Positions 26,421-34,196 of a DNA stretch of 64,000 nt are shown here, one piece after another. A program made the position numbers and the translations under genes. Position 1 is the stretch's first letter, and every line of letters begins with the position of its first letter. The DNA comes from Rhodoferax sp. WC2427 (GTDB taxonomy: Bacteria > Pseudomonadota > Gammaproteobacteria > Burkholderiales > Burkholderiaceae_C), in the NCBI RefSeq assembly GCF_040822085.1, contig NZ_CP162006.1, positions 3,658,001-3,722,000 on the forward strand, given 5' to 3'. The notes under the pieces are model-generated. The model saw only the letters and a list, made by a program, of their open reading frames with translations, was not told the DNA's origin and did not search any database.

Positions 26421-27380
26421 TCAATGCGCCGAGACGTGCTGCAGCACCGGTGCCAGCGCCTGCGCAATGCGTTCGCCCTGGGCGGGGGTGATGAGGCTGC
26501 CAAGCGTCTTGCCGAAGTGCGGCTCTTGCACACCCGACACGATGTACTGCCACCGGTACGCCTTGAGCAGGGCATCCTTCACCCGCGCCTGGTTGGCATC
26601 CGACAGCGTATGGCCACCGATGGCGGTGAAGTACGCCGCGTCGGCCGCCGACTGCATCTGCAGTATTGCGTCGACCGCGCCCACCAGTTCGATCAGGTCT
26701 GTCACCGCCTGGTCGCGCGCTTGCGGCGTGAGCTTGGCGTCCTCGCGGATCCATTCCAGCTCGTCCAGAATCGCGTGCTGGGACTCCTCTTTCCAGTGGA
26801 ACAGGAAAACGTCTTTCCACAGCGCCGAGAGGTTCTCGTCCGCGTCGATGCTTTCGCGGTAGTGCTTCTGGGTGAACAGCTCGATGTGGCAGGTGAGTGC
26901 CAGCACCGACCAGGTTGATTTCCCGAGCACAAAGCCGGCCACGCCGTCCGGCTCAGGCACAAACGTGTAGCCGAAAGGCATGCCCGCGGCCATCATTTGC
27001 TCCAGGATACGAAACAGCTTTTGGTGCTTGAGCTCTTCATCGCTGAAGCGCACGAGCGCCTCCAGCGCGACCTGGTCGCCCAGCCAATGGTCGCGGCCAA
27101 CCTCCAGCACTTTCGCGTTGATGAACCGCTCAACCAGCCCGAACAGGTTGGCGTAGGTGCGCCCCTGGATCTGGCTCAACAGGCGTTTGTCGGGTTCCGA
27201 CAGGAAGTCGAGTTGGTCCAGCCGCGCAAGGCCGTCGGGCAGGAATTTCTTCGAAAAATCGAAGTCTCGCCCGCGTATCACGTCCTTGTCGATGTCCCAG
27301 CGGATGCGCTTGGAGGCCTCGATGGTTTTGGCGTACTGCGAGGGTCGCGCCACGGAAACAGTCTGCTCTGCGTCGTTCAT
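26421..27380 (-). CDS. Ferritin-like diiron protein of unknown function
   Basis: 319-residue, mostly helical protein with a full ferritin-like di-iron ligand set: Glu84 (FGLVERFINAK), Glu116/His119 (DEELKH), Glu167 (LTCHIELFTQKHY) and Glu199/His202 (WKEESQH). This E, ExxH, E, ExxH pattern is that of diiron oxidases and oxygenases. I do not recognise a named family; it is too long for a ferritin or rubrerythrin and lacks a rubredoxin domain, so an oxygenase/oxidase-like role is the best inference. ATG at 27380 has a strong ribosome-binding site (GTAGGAG). It leads a minus-strand unit with a methyltransferase and MAPEG protein and is divergent from an AraC regulator. Confidence 0.72.
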   Translation of the reverse strand: MNDAEQTVSVARPSQYAKTIEASKRIRWDIDKDVIRGRDFDFSKKFLPDGLARLDQLDFLSEPDKRLLSQIQGRTYANLFGLVERFINAKVLEVGRDHWLGDQVALEALVRFSDEELKHQKLFRILEQMMAAGMPFGYTFVPEPDGVAGFVLGKSTWSVLALTCHIELFTQKHYRESIDADENLSALWKDVFLFHWKEESQHAILDELEWIREDAKLTPQARDQAVTDLIELVGAVDAILQMQSAADAAYFTAIGGHTLSDANQARVKDALLKAYRWQYIVSGVQEPHFGKTLGSLITPAQGERIAQALAPVLQHVSAH

Positions 27381-27513
27381 GCTACTTACTCCTACATCAA
27401 AGTTCGGCGACAATTCGCCGTGGGATCAATGGTGTTCGCGAAGGGGGATGAAATCCTGTCCAACCGTCCGAGCTTCTTGACCAATCCTCTTTTCACGGCT
27501 TAAAGGAATTACC

Positions 27514-28482
27514 GTGGACGTGCTTTCGGATGTGCTGCACACCATTCGCATGCAAGGCGCGATATTTCTCAACGCAGAGTGCCATGAGCCCTGGTGCGTG
27601 GACGTTCCCCAGACCTCTGAATTGGCCCGGTTTCTCAAGCCGGGCGCGCGCAGTCTGGCGATTTGCCACACCGTTCTGGAAGGCAGCTGCTGGGTGCAAT
27701 TGCCCGGCGGTGAGGCGGTCGCCCTGCATGCCGGCGATGTAGCCACCATGCCCCATGGGGACCCGCACCTGATCGGCAGCGGCCTGCACCACGCGCCCGT
27801 CAGCATCGACCATGTCGTCAAAATCAAGGAACCGCACCTGACGCCCATTCGGTACGGAGGCGAAGGCGACCGCACGGTGCTGATGTGCGGGTGGTTCGCC
27901 TACGAACAGGACATCCCCAACCCGCTGGTAGCCAGCTTGCCCAAGCTTTTCTGTTCGGCTGTGGGCAAGCGACCGTCCGGTCCGTGGATCGAGCAGTCGC
28001 TGCGGTACGCCGTCGGAGAAGCCGCCATCGGCCAGCCCGGGTCCGGGGCGATGGCGGCCAAAGTGGCCGAATCCCTGTTTGTGGAGACGCTCCGCGGCTA
28101 TATCGAATCCCTGCCCCCACGGCACCTGGGCTGGCTGGCTGGCCTTCGCGATCCACAGGTTGGCAAATGCCTCAGCCTGATCCACACCCATCCGGCCAAA
28201 GACTGGTCGGTTGAGTCCCTGGCGGGGGAGGTGCACGTGTCGCGCAGCGTGCTGGCCCAACGGTTCAACGAACTGGTCGGCATGCCGCCCATCCAGTACC
28301 TCATCCGCTGGCGACTTGCCGTTGCTGCGCGACTCTTGCGCAGTGAGCGCATCAGCCTGGGCCGTGTCACCGAAGCCATTGGGTATGAATCGGAGGCCTC
28401 GTTCAGCCGGGCCTTCAAAAAAGAGTTTGGCGTGGCCCCCGGGCAATGGCGCAACGGGAAGGCGGCCGCGCTTTCCGGCTAA
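27514..28482 (+). CDS. AraC family transcriptional regulator (cupin-type N-terminal domain)
   Basis: 322-residue regulator. Residues about 15-190 match the AraC-binding cupin of the Cupin_6 type (PGARSLAICHTVLEGSCWVQLPGG in two adjoining pieces, ALHAGDVATMPHGDPH, VLMCGWFAYEQDIPNPL, SLPKLF). The C-terminal AraC HTH is clear: WSVESLAGEVHVSRSVLAQRF, PPIQYLIRWRL, AIGYESEASFSRAFKKEFG. Start is GTG at 27514 with AAAGGA just upstream. Divergent from the diiron protein gene (133-bp gap), which is the likely regulated unit. Inducer unknown. Confidence 0.93.
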   Translation: MDVLSDVLHTIRMQGAIFLNAECHEPWCVDVPQTSELARFLKPGARSLAICHTVLEGSCWVQLPGGEAVALHAGDVATMPHGDPHLIGSGLHHAPVSIDHVVKIKEPHLTPIRYGGEGDRTVLMCGWFAYEQDIPNPLVASLPKLFCSAVGKRPSGPWIEQSLRYAVGEAAIGQPGSGAMAAKVAESLFVETLRGYIESLPPRHLGWLAGLRDPQVGKCLSLIHTHPAKDWSVESLAGEVHVSRSVLAQRFNELVGMPPIQYLIRWRLAVAARLLRSERISLGRVTEAIGYESEASFSRAFKKEFGVAPGQWRNGKAAALSG

Positions 28483-28562
28483 GGGCCCGCGCCGCACCCG
28501 CCTGCGGCTGGGGGGTATTGCAGGAGCGATACTGTGGAACCACTTTCTCGACCGTTATCCCC

Positions 28563-29402
28563 ATGCCACTGCCGACCCGCCGCACCACCCTGCTCGCCAC
28601 CCTGGGCCTGCTCGCCAACCGCCTGCATGCCGCCCCGCAAGCCCCCGCCGTGTGGCCGCACGAGCTGCAGGTGCCCGGCGGCGTGGCGCGGCTGTCGCTG
28701 GGGCCTGCGGCGGTGCGGCCCGTGGCGTTTGCCAACGAACTGCCCCTGCTGGTACTGGGCGATGCGATCGAGTGGACGGCCATCGTCGGCATCCCGCTGG
28801 CGGCGGCGCTGGGCCCGGCCCACATCGACCTGCAGTCCGATGGCGGCACCCGCCCGGTGCCCTACACGGTGGGGCCCAAACAGTACCGCGAGCAGCGGCT
28901 GAAGGTGGCCCCCGGCACGGTGGATTTGTCGCCCGAGGACGAGGCCCGCTACAACCGCGAGCACGCCCACCTGCAAACCGTGGTGGCCACGTTCAGCGAA
29001 CCACCACCCTACGGTCTGCGCATGCGGGTCCCGGTGCCGGGGCGGCGCTCCAGTTCGTTCGGGCTGCGCCGGGTGTTCAACGGCCAGGCACGCAACCCGC
29101 ACAGCGGCATGGACATCGCCGCCGCCACGGGCACGCCGGTGGTGGCACCGCTGCCGGGCCGGGTCATCGACACCGGCGACTACTTCTTCAACGGCAACAC
29201 CGTCTGGCTGGACCATGGCGGCGGCCTGCTGGGCATGTTTTGCCACCTGAGCACCATTGCGGTGCAGGTGGGCGACGTGCTGCAGGCCGGCCAGCGCCTG
29301 GGGGCCGTGGGGGCCACGGGCCGGGTGACCGGGCCGCACCTGCACTGGTCGATCAGCCTGAACCGGGCCATGGTGGACCCGGCGCTGTTTGTGGAAAACT
29401 GA
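28563..29402 (+). CDS. M23 family metallopeptidase (LytM-type)
   Basis: 279-residue exported peptidase acting on peptidoglycan cross-links. The start MPLPTRRTTLLATLGLLANRLHAAPQAP is a signal peptide with Tat-like RR and an A-x-A cleavage site. The catalytic domain carries SSFGLRRVFNGQARNPHSGMD (His/Asp zinc ligands, H-x3-D), WLDHGGGLLGMFCHLS, and VTGPHLHWSISLN (H-x-H). All zinc ligands are present, so it should be active. ATG at 28563 is chosen because the upstream open frame lacks a signal peptide. It follows the AraC gene by 80 bp but is probably independent. Confidence 0.92.
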   Translation: MPLPTRRTTLLATLGLLANRLHAAPQAPAVWPHELQVPGGVARLSLGPAAVRPVAFANELPLLVLGDAIEWTAIVGIPLAAALGPAHIDLQSDGGTRPVPYTVGPKQYREQRLKVAPGTVDLSPEDEARYNREHAHLQTVVATFSEPPPYGLRMRVPVPGRRSSSFGLRRVFNGQARNPHSGMDIAAATGTPVVAPLPGRVIDTGDYFFNGNTVWLDHGGGLLGMFCHLSTIAVQVGDVLQAGQRLGAVGATGRVTGPHLHWSISLNRAMVDPALFVEN

Positions 29403-29404
29403 GT

Positions 29405-29470
29405 TTGCTACATTTTCAGTAGCTTCTCACGCTTATTCCATAAGCGCTAGAGCCCTATTTAATCCTGAAT
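29405..29470 (+). repeat. Dispersed two-stem intergenic repeat, copy C
   Basis: Best copy: GCTA-cattttcag-TAGC, then a perfect CGCTTAT-tcc-ATAAGCG, then GAGCCCTATTTAATCCTGAA. Begins a few bases after the M23 peptidase stop codon. The rest of the gap to 29627 shows nothing else. Confidence 0.8.
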
Positions 29471-29627
29471 TCACCACCCGGCAGCCAGGTTACGGCTCTG
29501 GCCTGTTGCCTGGCCGCGAGACCGTAAAGCCTGCGTTTTTGCGCACCTGCAGGCCAATTTTCCAGCCCTGTACAGGTAGTCGCTGCTATGCTTTGTTACT
29601 TGCGTTTACACACTCTGGGCACACGCC

Positions 29628-31160
29628 ATGTTTCGTTTTTCGGTTTTGCGCGCTGGCGCATGGCCACCGCTGGTTGCTGTAGCGGCTTTGGTCGCGGCGC
29701 AGGTTGTATTGGCCTGGCTGCCGCTGGCCTGGCCGGTGGTGGTGGTGCAAATGGCGCTGGTGGCGGGCTGGGTGGCCCTGGCAGGGTGCATGCGCAGCGC
29801 TGCCGTCCCCGAGGCCACGCCGGTGCTGGGCATAAGCGCCGAGCAAGCGCTGGAAGCCGCGCTGGACGTCCTGCCCGACAACAGCACCTTTGCCCTGTTT
29901 GACGCACAGGAGCGCCTGCTGCTGGTGAGCGCACGCACCCGCGCCCTGTACCCCCAGTCAGCGCCTTTCATGCTGCCGGGCGTGTCTTTTGAAGCCGTTC
30001 TGCGCCACACCGTTGCGCTCGGGGAAATGCCCGAATCCGAAGGCCAGGAGGCCTGGATCCAGCAGCGGCTGGCCGCCTTTCGCCTAACGGTACCGGTGCA
30101 GGTCCAGGAACTGCCCCAAGACCGCTGGATGCGCATCAGCCAGCGCCGCTTGCCGGATGGCAGCACCGTGGTGCTGCGGGCCGAGATTACCGACACCGTG
30201 CGCAAGGAACGGGCACTGGAACGGGCGCGGCAAGAGGCGCATGCAGCCCAGTCGCAGCTGTCGGAGGCGCTGGAGGCCATGCCCATTGGCATCGAGCTGT
30301 ACGACGCGCACGACCGCCTGGTGTATTTCAACCGCAAGATGGGCGAGATGCGCCCTTGGTTCACGCTGGAGGAAGGCCGGGGCCTGACCCACGAGGCCCT
30401 GGTGCGCATCGGCCTGCGCCAGGGCTTTCCGCAGGAGGCCATGGGCCGCGAAGATGAGTGGATGGCGACCCACCTGGCCGCGCGCGGCAACCGCGCCATG
30501 CCCGAGGTGCGCTCCTACCCCATCGGCGTGTGGATGCACGCCTACGAGTCGCGTACGCCGTCGGGCTACATCGTGGCGGTGCGGCTGGACATCACCGAAA
30601 TGGTGCTGCAACGCCAGGCGCTGGAGCAGGCCAACCATCGCCTGGCCCAGCTGTCGGCCACCGACGGGCTGACCGGCATCGGCAACCGGCGGCATTTTGA
30701 CGCGGTGCTGGCCACCGAATGGCTGCGCGGTGCCCGCCAGCAGGAGCCACTGGCCCTGCTGATGATCGACATCGACCACTTCAAGCTCTACAACGACCAC
30801 TACGGCCATCTGGCGGGCGATGCCTGCCTGCGCCGCGTGGCCCAGCTGCTGACCACCTGCGTGCGCCGCGCGGGTGAGCTGGTGGCGCGCTACGGCGGCG
30901 AAGAATTTGTGCTGCTGCTGCCCGGCACCGACCAGGACCACGCCCGCATGGTCGCCCAGCACTGCATGGACGCGCTGGGCCAGGAGCGCATTCCGCACGC
31001 GGGCTCCCCCACCGCCGACCATGTGACGCTGAGCATCGGCATCGCCCACACCGTGCCGCACGCCGACCGCAAGGCCGACACCCTGGTGGACGCCGCCGAC
31101 AGCGCGCTGTACCGGGCCAAGAACGCCGGGCGCCAGCAGTTTGAAGTGAGCCGACTTTAG
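29628..31160 (+). CDS. Membrane-anchored PAS-GGDEF diguanylate cyclase
   Basis: 510-residue signalling enzyme making cyclic di-GMP. Two hydrophobic N-terminal segments (residues about 10-55) anchor it in the inner membrane. Two PAS-like domains follow (LDVLPDNSTFALFDAQERLL and LEAMPIGIELYDAHDRLVYFNRK, each with a short coiled linker), then a C-terminal GGDEF domain with DGLTGIGNRRHFD, LLMIDIDHFKLYNDHYGH and active-site motif RYGGEEFVLLLPG. GGEEF is a functional variant. No RxxD inhibitory site was obvious. Cyclic di-GMP often controls polysaccharide loci such as the one at the left of this window, but no direct link is shown. Confidence 0.93.
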   Translation: MFRFSVLRAGAWPPLVAVAALVAAQVVLAWLPLAWPVVVVQMALVAGWVALAGCMRSAAVPEATPVLGISAEQALEAALDVLPDNSTFALFDAQERLLLVSARTRALYPQSAPFMLPGVSFEAVLRHTVALGEMPESEGQEAWIQQRLAAFRLTVPVQVQELPQDRWMRISQRRLPDGSTVVLRAEITDTVRKERALERARQEAHAAQSQLSEALEAMPIGIELYDAHDRLVYFNRKMGEMRPWFTLEEGRGLTHEALVRIGLRQGFPQEAMGREDEWMATHLAARGNRAMPEVRSYPIGVWMHAYESRTPSGYIVAVRLDITEMVLQRQALEQANHRLAQLSATDGLTGIGNRRHFDAVLATEWLRGARQQEPLALLMIDIDHFKLYNDHYGHLAGDACLRRVAQLLTTCVRRAGELVARYGGEEFVLLLPGTDQDHARMVAQHCMDALGQERIPHAGSPTADHVTLSIGIAHTVPHADRKADTLVDAADSALYRAKNAGRQQFEVSRL

Positions 31161-31178
31161 GCACCCGCCCCCGCTCCG

Positions 31179-31250
31179 AGGATTTAAGCCTTTTAGGCCG
31201 CTAGCGCTTATTCCATCAGCGTAAGCAGCTACTCATTCAGTAGCAAGCGA
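31179..31250 (-). repeat. Dispersed two-stem intergenic repeat, copy D
   Basis: Inverted relative to copies A-C. Read on the minus strand it has GCTACTGAATGAGTAGC, GCTTACGCTGATggaATAAGCG and a GGCCTAAAAGGC tail. It occupies the convergent gap between the diguanylate cyclase and polA genes. Confidence 0.8.
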
Positions 31251-31256
31251 TGCGCC

Positions 31257-34055
31257 TCAGTGGGCTTTGTCCCAGTTGGGGCCCACGCCCACTTCGGCCA
31301 ATAGCGGCACTTTGAGCGCGGCCACACCGGCCATCAGCCGCGGGATCTCGACCCGGACCCAGTCCACCTCGGCCTCGGGCACTTCAAACACCAGTTCATC
31401 GTGCACCTGCATGATCATCTTGGTGGCGCGCTGCTCGGAATCCAGCGCCTTTTGCACCGCCACCATGCTGAGCTTGATCAGGTCGGCGGCCGTGCCCTGC
31501 ATGGGGGCGTTGATGGCGGCGCGCTCCAGGCCCGCCAGCACCGCGCCCTTGGCGCTCTGGATGTTGGCCAGTTGCAGGCGCCGGCCAAACACGGTTTCCA
31601 CGTAGCCCTGCTGCTTGGCCAGTGCGCGGGTGTCTTCCATGTAGGTTTTGACACCCGGGTAGCGGTCGAAGTAGCGGGCGATGTAGTTCTTGGCGGCGGT
31701 GTTGTCGATGCCCAGGTTCTTGGCCAGGCCGTAGGCGCTCATGCCGTAGATCAGGCCAAAGTTGATCACCTTGGCGTAGCGGCGCTGCTCGCTGGTGACC
31801 TGCTCCACCGTGACACCAAACACCTCGGCCGCCGTGGCGCGGTGCACGTCCAGCCCGTCGGTAAAGGCGCGCAGCAGGGCGGCGTCGCCACTGATGTGGG
31901 CCATGATGCGCAGCTCGATCTGCGAGTAGTCGGCGCTGGCGATCACGTTGCCGGGTGCGGCCACAAAGGCCTCGCGCACGCGGCGGCCCTCGGGGGTGCG
32001 CACGGGGATGTTTTGCAAGTTGGGGTCGTTGCTGCTGAGCCGCCCGGTGACGGCCACGGCCTGGGCGTAGTGGGTGTGCACGCGGCCGCTGCGCGGCAGG
32101 ATCAGCAGGGCCAGCTTGTCGGTGTAGGTGCCTTTGAGCTTGGACAGGCTGCGGTGCTCCAGCAGCTTGGCGGGCAGGGGGTAGTCCTCGGCCAGCTTTT
32201 CCAGCACCTCTTCGTCGGTGCTGCGCGCGCCGGTGGCGGTTTTCTTGACCACCGGCATGCCCAGTTTGTCGAAGAAGATTTCGCCCAGCTGCTTGGGGCT
32301 GCTGAGGTTGAAGGGCTGGCCCGCAATCTCGTAGGCCTCGTTTTCCAGTTGCACGATGCGCTGGCCCAGGGCGTGGCTCTGGCTGGCCAGGGTGGCCGCG
32401 TCGATCAGCACGCCGTTGCGTTCGATGCGGTAGAGCGCCTCGCTGCTGTCGATCTCCAGCTGGTAGATGAAGGCCAGGGCGGGCACCGCCTGCAGCTGCG
32501 GCCAGAGCACGCGGTGCACCGCCAGGGTCATGTCGGCGTCTTCGCAGGCGTACTCCGAGGCTTTTTCCACATCCACCTGGTTGATGGTGAGCTGGTGCAC
32601 GCCCTTGCCGCACAGGTCTTCAAAGCTGATGCCGCTGCGGCCCAGGTGGCGCTCGGCCAGGCTGCTCAGGCCGTGGGGCTTGTGCACTTCCAGCACATAG
32701 CTTTGCAGCATGGTGTCGTGGGCGTAGCCCTGCACTTCGATGCCGTGGTTGGCGAACACATGGCGGTCGTATTTGATGTTCTGGCCCAGTTTCAACATGG
32801 CCGGGTTTTCCAGCCAGGGCTTGAGCCGGGCCAGCACCTCGTCACGCGGCAACTGGGTGGGCGCGTCGGGGTAGTTATGGCCGACCGGGATGTAGGCGGC
32901 CTCGCCCGGGGTCACGCACACGCTGATGCCGACAATCTCGGCCACCATCTCGTCGATGGAGTTGGTCTCGGTGTCCAGCGCCACCAGCTCGGCGGTTTGC
33001 AGCGTGGCCAGCCAGGCGTCGAAGGCCTCCCAGGTCAGGATGGTTTCAAAGCCCGGGGTGCGTGCGGGCGCGACAGGGGTGGCAGCGCCAGGTTCGTCGA
33101 ACAGGCCGGGCTCGGACGGCTTGGCCTTGGGCGTCTTCTCCGCCGTGGGGGCAGGTTCTGCGGCGGCGGCGCTGTCCAGGTTGCGGGCCAGGCCCTTGAA
33201 GCCAAACTTTTCGTAAAAAGCCTTCAAAGAGTCCGTATCTTGGGCGGTATAAGCTATTGAATCCATAGCAGGCAGGCCGTCGATGTAGCCCGACAGCTCG
33301 CAGTCGGTCTTGATGGTGACCAGGCGGCGGCCCTGCGGCAGCCAGTCCACCGCGTTGCGCAGGTTTTCCCCGGCCACGCCCTTGATCTCGGTGGCGCGCT
33401 CCATCAGCGCGTCCAGGCTGCCGTATTCCATCAGCCACTTGGCGGCGGTTTTGGGGCCGACCTTGGGCACGCCGGGCACGTTGTCCACGGTGTCGCCCAC
33501 CAGGGTCTGGTAGTCAACCATCAGGCTGGGGGGTACGCCGAATTCCTCGGTCACCCCGGCCACGTCGCGGCGCTTGCCGTTCATGGTGTCGATGATGGTC
33601 ACGTGTTGGTTGACCAGTTGGCTCAGGTCCTTGTCGCCACTGGACACCACCACCTCAATGCCCTGGTCGCCAGCCAGCCGGGCCAGCGTGCCGATCACGT
33701 CGTCGGCCTCCACCCCCGGCACGGCCACCACCGGCCAGCCCATCAGGCGGATGACCTCGTGCACCGGCTCGATCTGCGTGCGCAGGTCATCGGGCATGGG
33801 GCTGCGGGTGGCCTTGTAGGCGGGATACCACTCGTCACGGAAGGTGGGGCCTTTGGCGTCGAACACGCACACCGCGTAGTCGGCCCGCACCTCTTTGCGC
33901 AGGCTGTTCATCATGTTGATGATGATGCGGATGGCACCGGTTTTTTGCACCGTGCCATCGGGCAAGGTGGTGCTCATGGTTTCACCACCGGCAAAAAAGG
34001 CACGGTACAGGTAGCTGGAGCCGTCGACCAGCAGCAGGGTTTTTTGGGTTGTCAT
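31257..34055 (-). CDS. polA: DNA polymerase I
   Basis: 932-residue replication/repair polymerase. The 5'-3' nuclease domain begins LLLVDGSSYLYRAFFAG and includes VSSGDKDLSQLV and GVPKVGPKTAAKWL (helix-hairpin-helix). The 3'-5' exonuclease domain has LVALDTETNSID and HDTMLQSYVL. The polymerase palm/fingers show SNDPNLQNIPVRTPEGRRVR, ASADYSQIELRIMAHIS, RRYAKVINFGLIYGMS and IMQVHDELVFEVPE. All catalytic motifs are present. ATG at 34055 is chosen; the frame extends upstream into the palindrome. A short AT-rich palindrome lies inside the gene at 33253-33269. Confidence 0.97.
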   Translation of the reverse strand: MTTQKTLLLVDGSSYLYRAFFAGGETMSTTLPDGTVQKTGAIRIIINMMNSLRKEVRADYAVCVFDAKGPTFRDEWYPAYKATRSPMPDDLRTQIEPVHEVIRLMGWPVVAVPGVEADDVIGTLARLAGDQGIEVVVSSGDKDLSQLVNQHVTIIDTMNGKRRDVAGVTEEFGVPPSLMVDYQTLVGDTVDNVPGVPKVGPKTAAKWLMEYGSLDALMERATEIKGVAGENLRNAVDWLPQGRRLVTIKTDCELSGYIDGLPAMDSIAYTAQDTDSLKAFYEKFGFKGLARNLDSAAAAEPAPTAEKTPKAKPSEPGLFDEPGAATPVAPARTPGFETILTWEAFDAWLATLQTAELVALDTETNSIDEMVAEIVGISVCVTPGEAAYIPVGHNYPDAPTQLPRDEVLARLKPWLENPAMLKLGQNIKYDRHVFANHGIEVQGYAHDTMLQSYVLEVHKPHGLSSLAERHLGRSGISFEDLCGKGVHQLTINQVDVEKASEYACEDADMTLAVHRVLWPQLQAVPALAFIYQLEIDSSEALYRIERNGVLIDAATLASQSHALGQRIVQLENEAYEIAGQPFNLSSPKQLGEIFFDKLGMPVVKKTATGARSTDEEVLEKLAEDYPLPAKLLEHRSLSKLKGTYTDKLALLILPRSGRVHTHYAQAVAVTGRLSSNDPNLQNIPVRTPEGRRVREAFVAAPGNVIASADYSQIELRIMAHISGDAALLRAFTDGLDVHRATAAEVFGVTVEQVTSEQRRYAKVINFGLIYGMSAYGLAKNLGIDNTAAKNYIARYFDRYPGVKTYMEDTRALAKQQGYVETVFGRRLQLANIQSAKGAVLAGLERAAINAPMQGTAADLIKLSMVAVQKALDSEQRATKMIMQVHDELVFEVPEAEVDWVRVEIPRLMAGVAALKVPLLAEVGVGPNWDKAH

Positions 34056-34099
34056 GGGGGCATTTTGCCTGCGGGCCGCCCAGGCCTGCCCGCAGAAAA

Positions 34100-34146
34100 A
34101 ATAGGGGTCAGATTCCAATTAATTTAATTGGAATCTGACCCCTATT
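34100..34146. repeat. Perfect 47-bp palindrome (REP/RAYT-like unit)
   Basis: Arms 34100-34122 and 34124-34146 are exact reverse complements with a single T at the centre (34123). Each arm begins AATAGGGGTCAGATTCC. GGGGTCAGA...TCTGACCCC palindromes of this kind are known as REP-like units mobilised by REP-associated tyrosine transposases; no such transposase gene is in the window. It lies 45 bp upstream of polA and 12 bp from the MFS terminator. Confidence 0.85.
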
Positions 34147-34157
34147 CATCTCGCTAC

Positions 34158-34188
34158 AAAAAAACCCCAGGAGCACCGCCCCTGGGGT
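34158..34188 (-). terminator. Rho-independent terminator of the MFS transporter gene
   Basis: On the minus strand an 8-bp stem ACCCCAGG/CCTGGGGT with a 9-base loop is followed directly by a run of seven T. It is 9 bp past the MFS stop codon and is the clearest intrinsic terminator in the window. Confidence 0.9.
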
Positions 34189-34196
34189 GTTAGCTT

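Noticed and set aside
31401..33260. Long open frame (619 codons) on the plus strand
   Set aside because: It is the antisense shadow of polA in GC-rich DNA; composition is His/Gln/Ala-rich with no family motif.
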